NCBI GenBank assembly: GCA_002437815.1
Contig: DJRP01000008.1
Span: 17,770 to 32,211, forward strand
Length of the DNA: 14,442 bases
DNA from: Collinsella sp. UBA6357
Lineage (GTDB): Bacteria; Actinomycetota; Coriobacteriia; Coriobacteriales; Coriobacteriaceae
Direction: 5' to 3'
The notes under the pieces: generated by a model
Databases searched by the model: none
Seen by the model: the letters and a program-made list of their open reading frames with translations, nothing else
Told to the model about the DNA's origin: nothing
Translations under genes and position numbers: made by a program
In this document: piece after piece, positions 14,305 to 14,442 of the stretch
How the letters are laid out: each line of letters opens with the position of its first letter
Numbering within the stretch: position 1 is the first letter of the stretch

Positions 14305-14442
14305 ATGGCTAAAGAACTCGATTTCGACGCGATCAAGGCTGCTGCTGAGTCCCATCGTGCTGACATGACCCGCTTCCTGCGCGCCATGATCTCCCATCCG
14401 TCCGAGTCCTGCGAGGAGGGCGAGGTCGTCGCCTGCATCAAG
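14305..14442 (+). CDS. ygeY: YgeY-family M20-type metallohydrolase (3' end outside window)
   Basis: The first 46 codons only. ATG is preceded by GAAAGG at 8 nt. The N-terminus matches the YgeY pattern: DMTRFLRAMISHPSESCEEGEVV at about 20-42, with the PSESC segment typical of this selenium-metabolism-linked M20 hydrolase family. The metal ligands lie beyond the window. It follows dpaL in the same direction, as in E. coli ygeX-ygeY, so a shared role in purine-nitrogen breakdown is inferred. Expression relative to dpaL may be set by the palindrome in the gap. Confidence 0.85.
   Translation, partial: MAKELDFDAIKAAAESHRADMTRFLRAMISHPSESCEEGEVVACIK

Overview
The window is GC-rich and strongly codon-biased. 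Gene content and style suggest a gut Coriobacteriia member, most likely Collinsella or a close relative; this is inference from gene families, not a database match. Both ends carry parts of the gene set (ygfK, xdhD-type molybdenum hydroxylase, dpaL/ygeX, ygeY) that recent gut-microbiome work links to anaerobic purine and urate breakdown. About 6.9 kb of unrelated accessory DNA lies between the two parts.

Layout. 1-5947 (+): a tight three-gene operon. It holds the 3' part of ygfK (selenate-reductase-like flavin/Fe-S oxidoreductase), a stand-alone ferredoxin resembling the C-terminal part of RnfB, and a fused [2Fe-2S]/molybdopterin xanthine-dehydrogenase-family enzyme. 5948-7750: a repeat-rich region. 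A 170-bp block of three hairpins occurs twice in direct orientation (5975-6144 and 7461-7630, about 81% identical without gaps) on either side of a minus-strand gene. That gene encodes an AbiEi-like winged-helix protein with a Vsr/DUF559-like nuclease domain. 7751-8843: a nitroreductase gene broken by one in-frame amber codon, a strong hairpin terminator, and a GNAT acetyltransferase. 8915-10150 (-): a headless DUF3800 remnant lying in frame directly behind the stop of an acidic, repeat-containing single-pass membrane protein. 10432-11778 (+): a soluble protein with a degenerate GGDEF domain and an intact EAL domain. 11917-12570 (-): a YheO/DauR-like regulator. 12571-12859: a divergent control region with three copies of a 17-bp palindrome. 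12860 to the end (+): dpaL, a 230-bp gap containing a 117-nt nested palindrome, and the start of ygeY.

How the genes may work together (inference). The molybdenum enzyme oxidises a purine-type substrate. It has no FAD domain, so electrons would pass from its [2Fe-2S] clusters through the RnfB-like ferredoxin to YgfK, which carries FAD/NAD(P)-type folds and further Fe-S clusters. DpaL would release pyruvate and ammonia from 2,3-diaminopropionate, and YgeY is a metallohydrolase of the same pathway set. The YheO-like protein beside dpaL is the natural candidate for local control through the repeated palindromes. The most unusual items are the paired hairpin blocks around the nuclease-like gene, the 117-nt palindrome with alternative folds between dpaL and ygeY, and the triple operator array.
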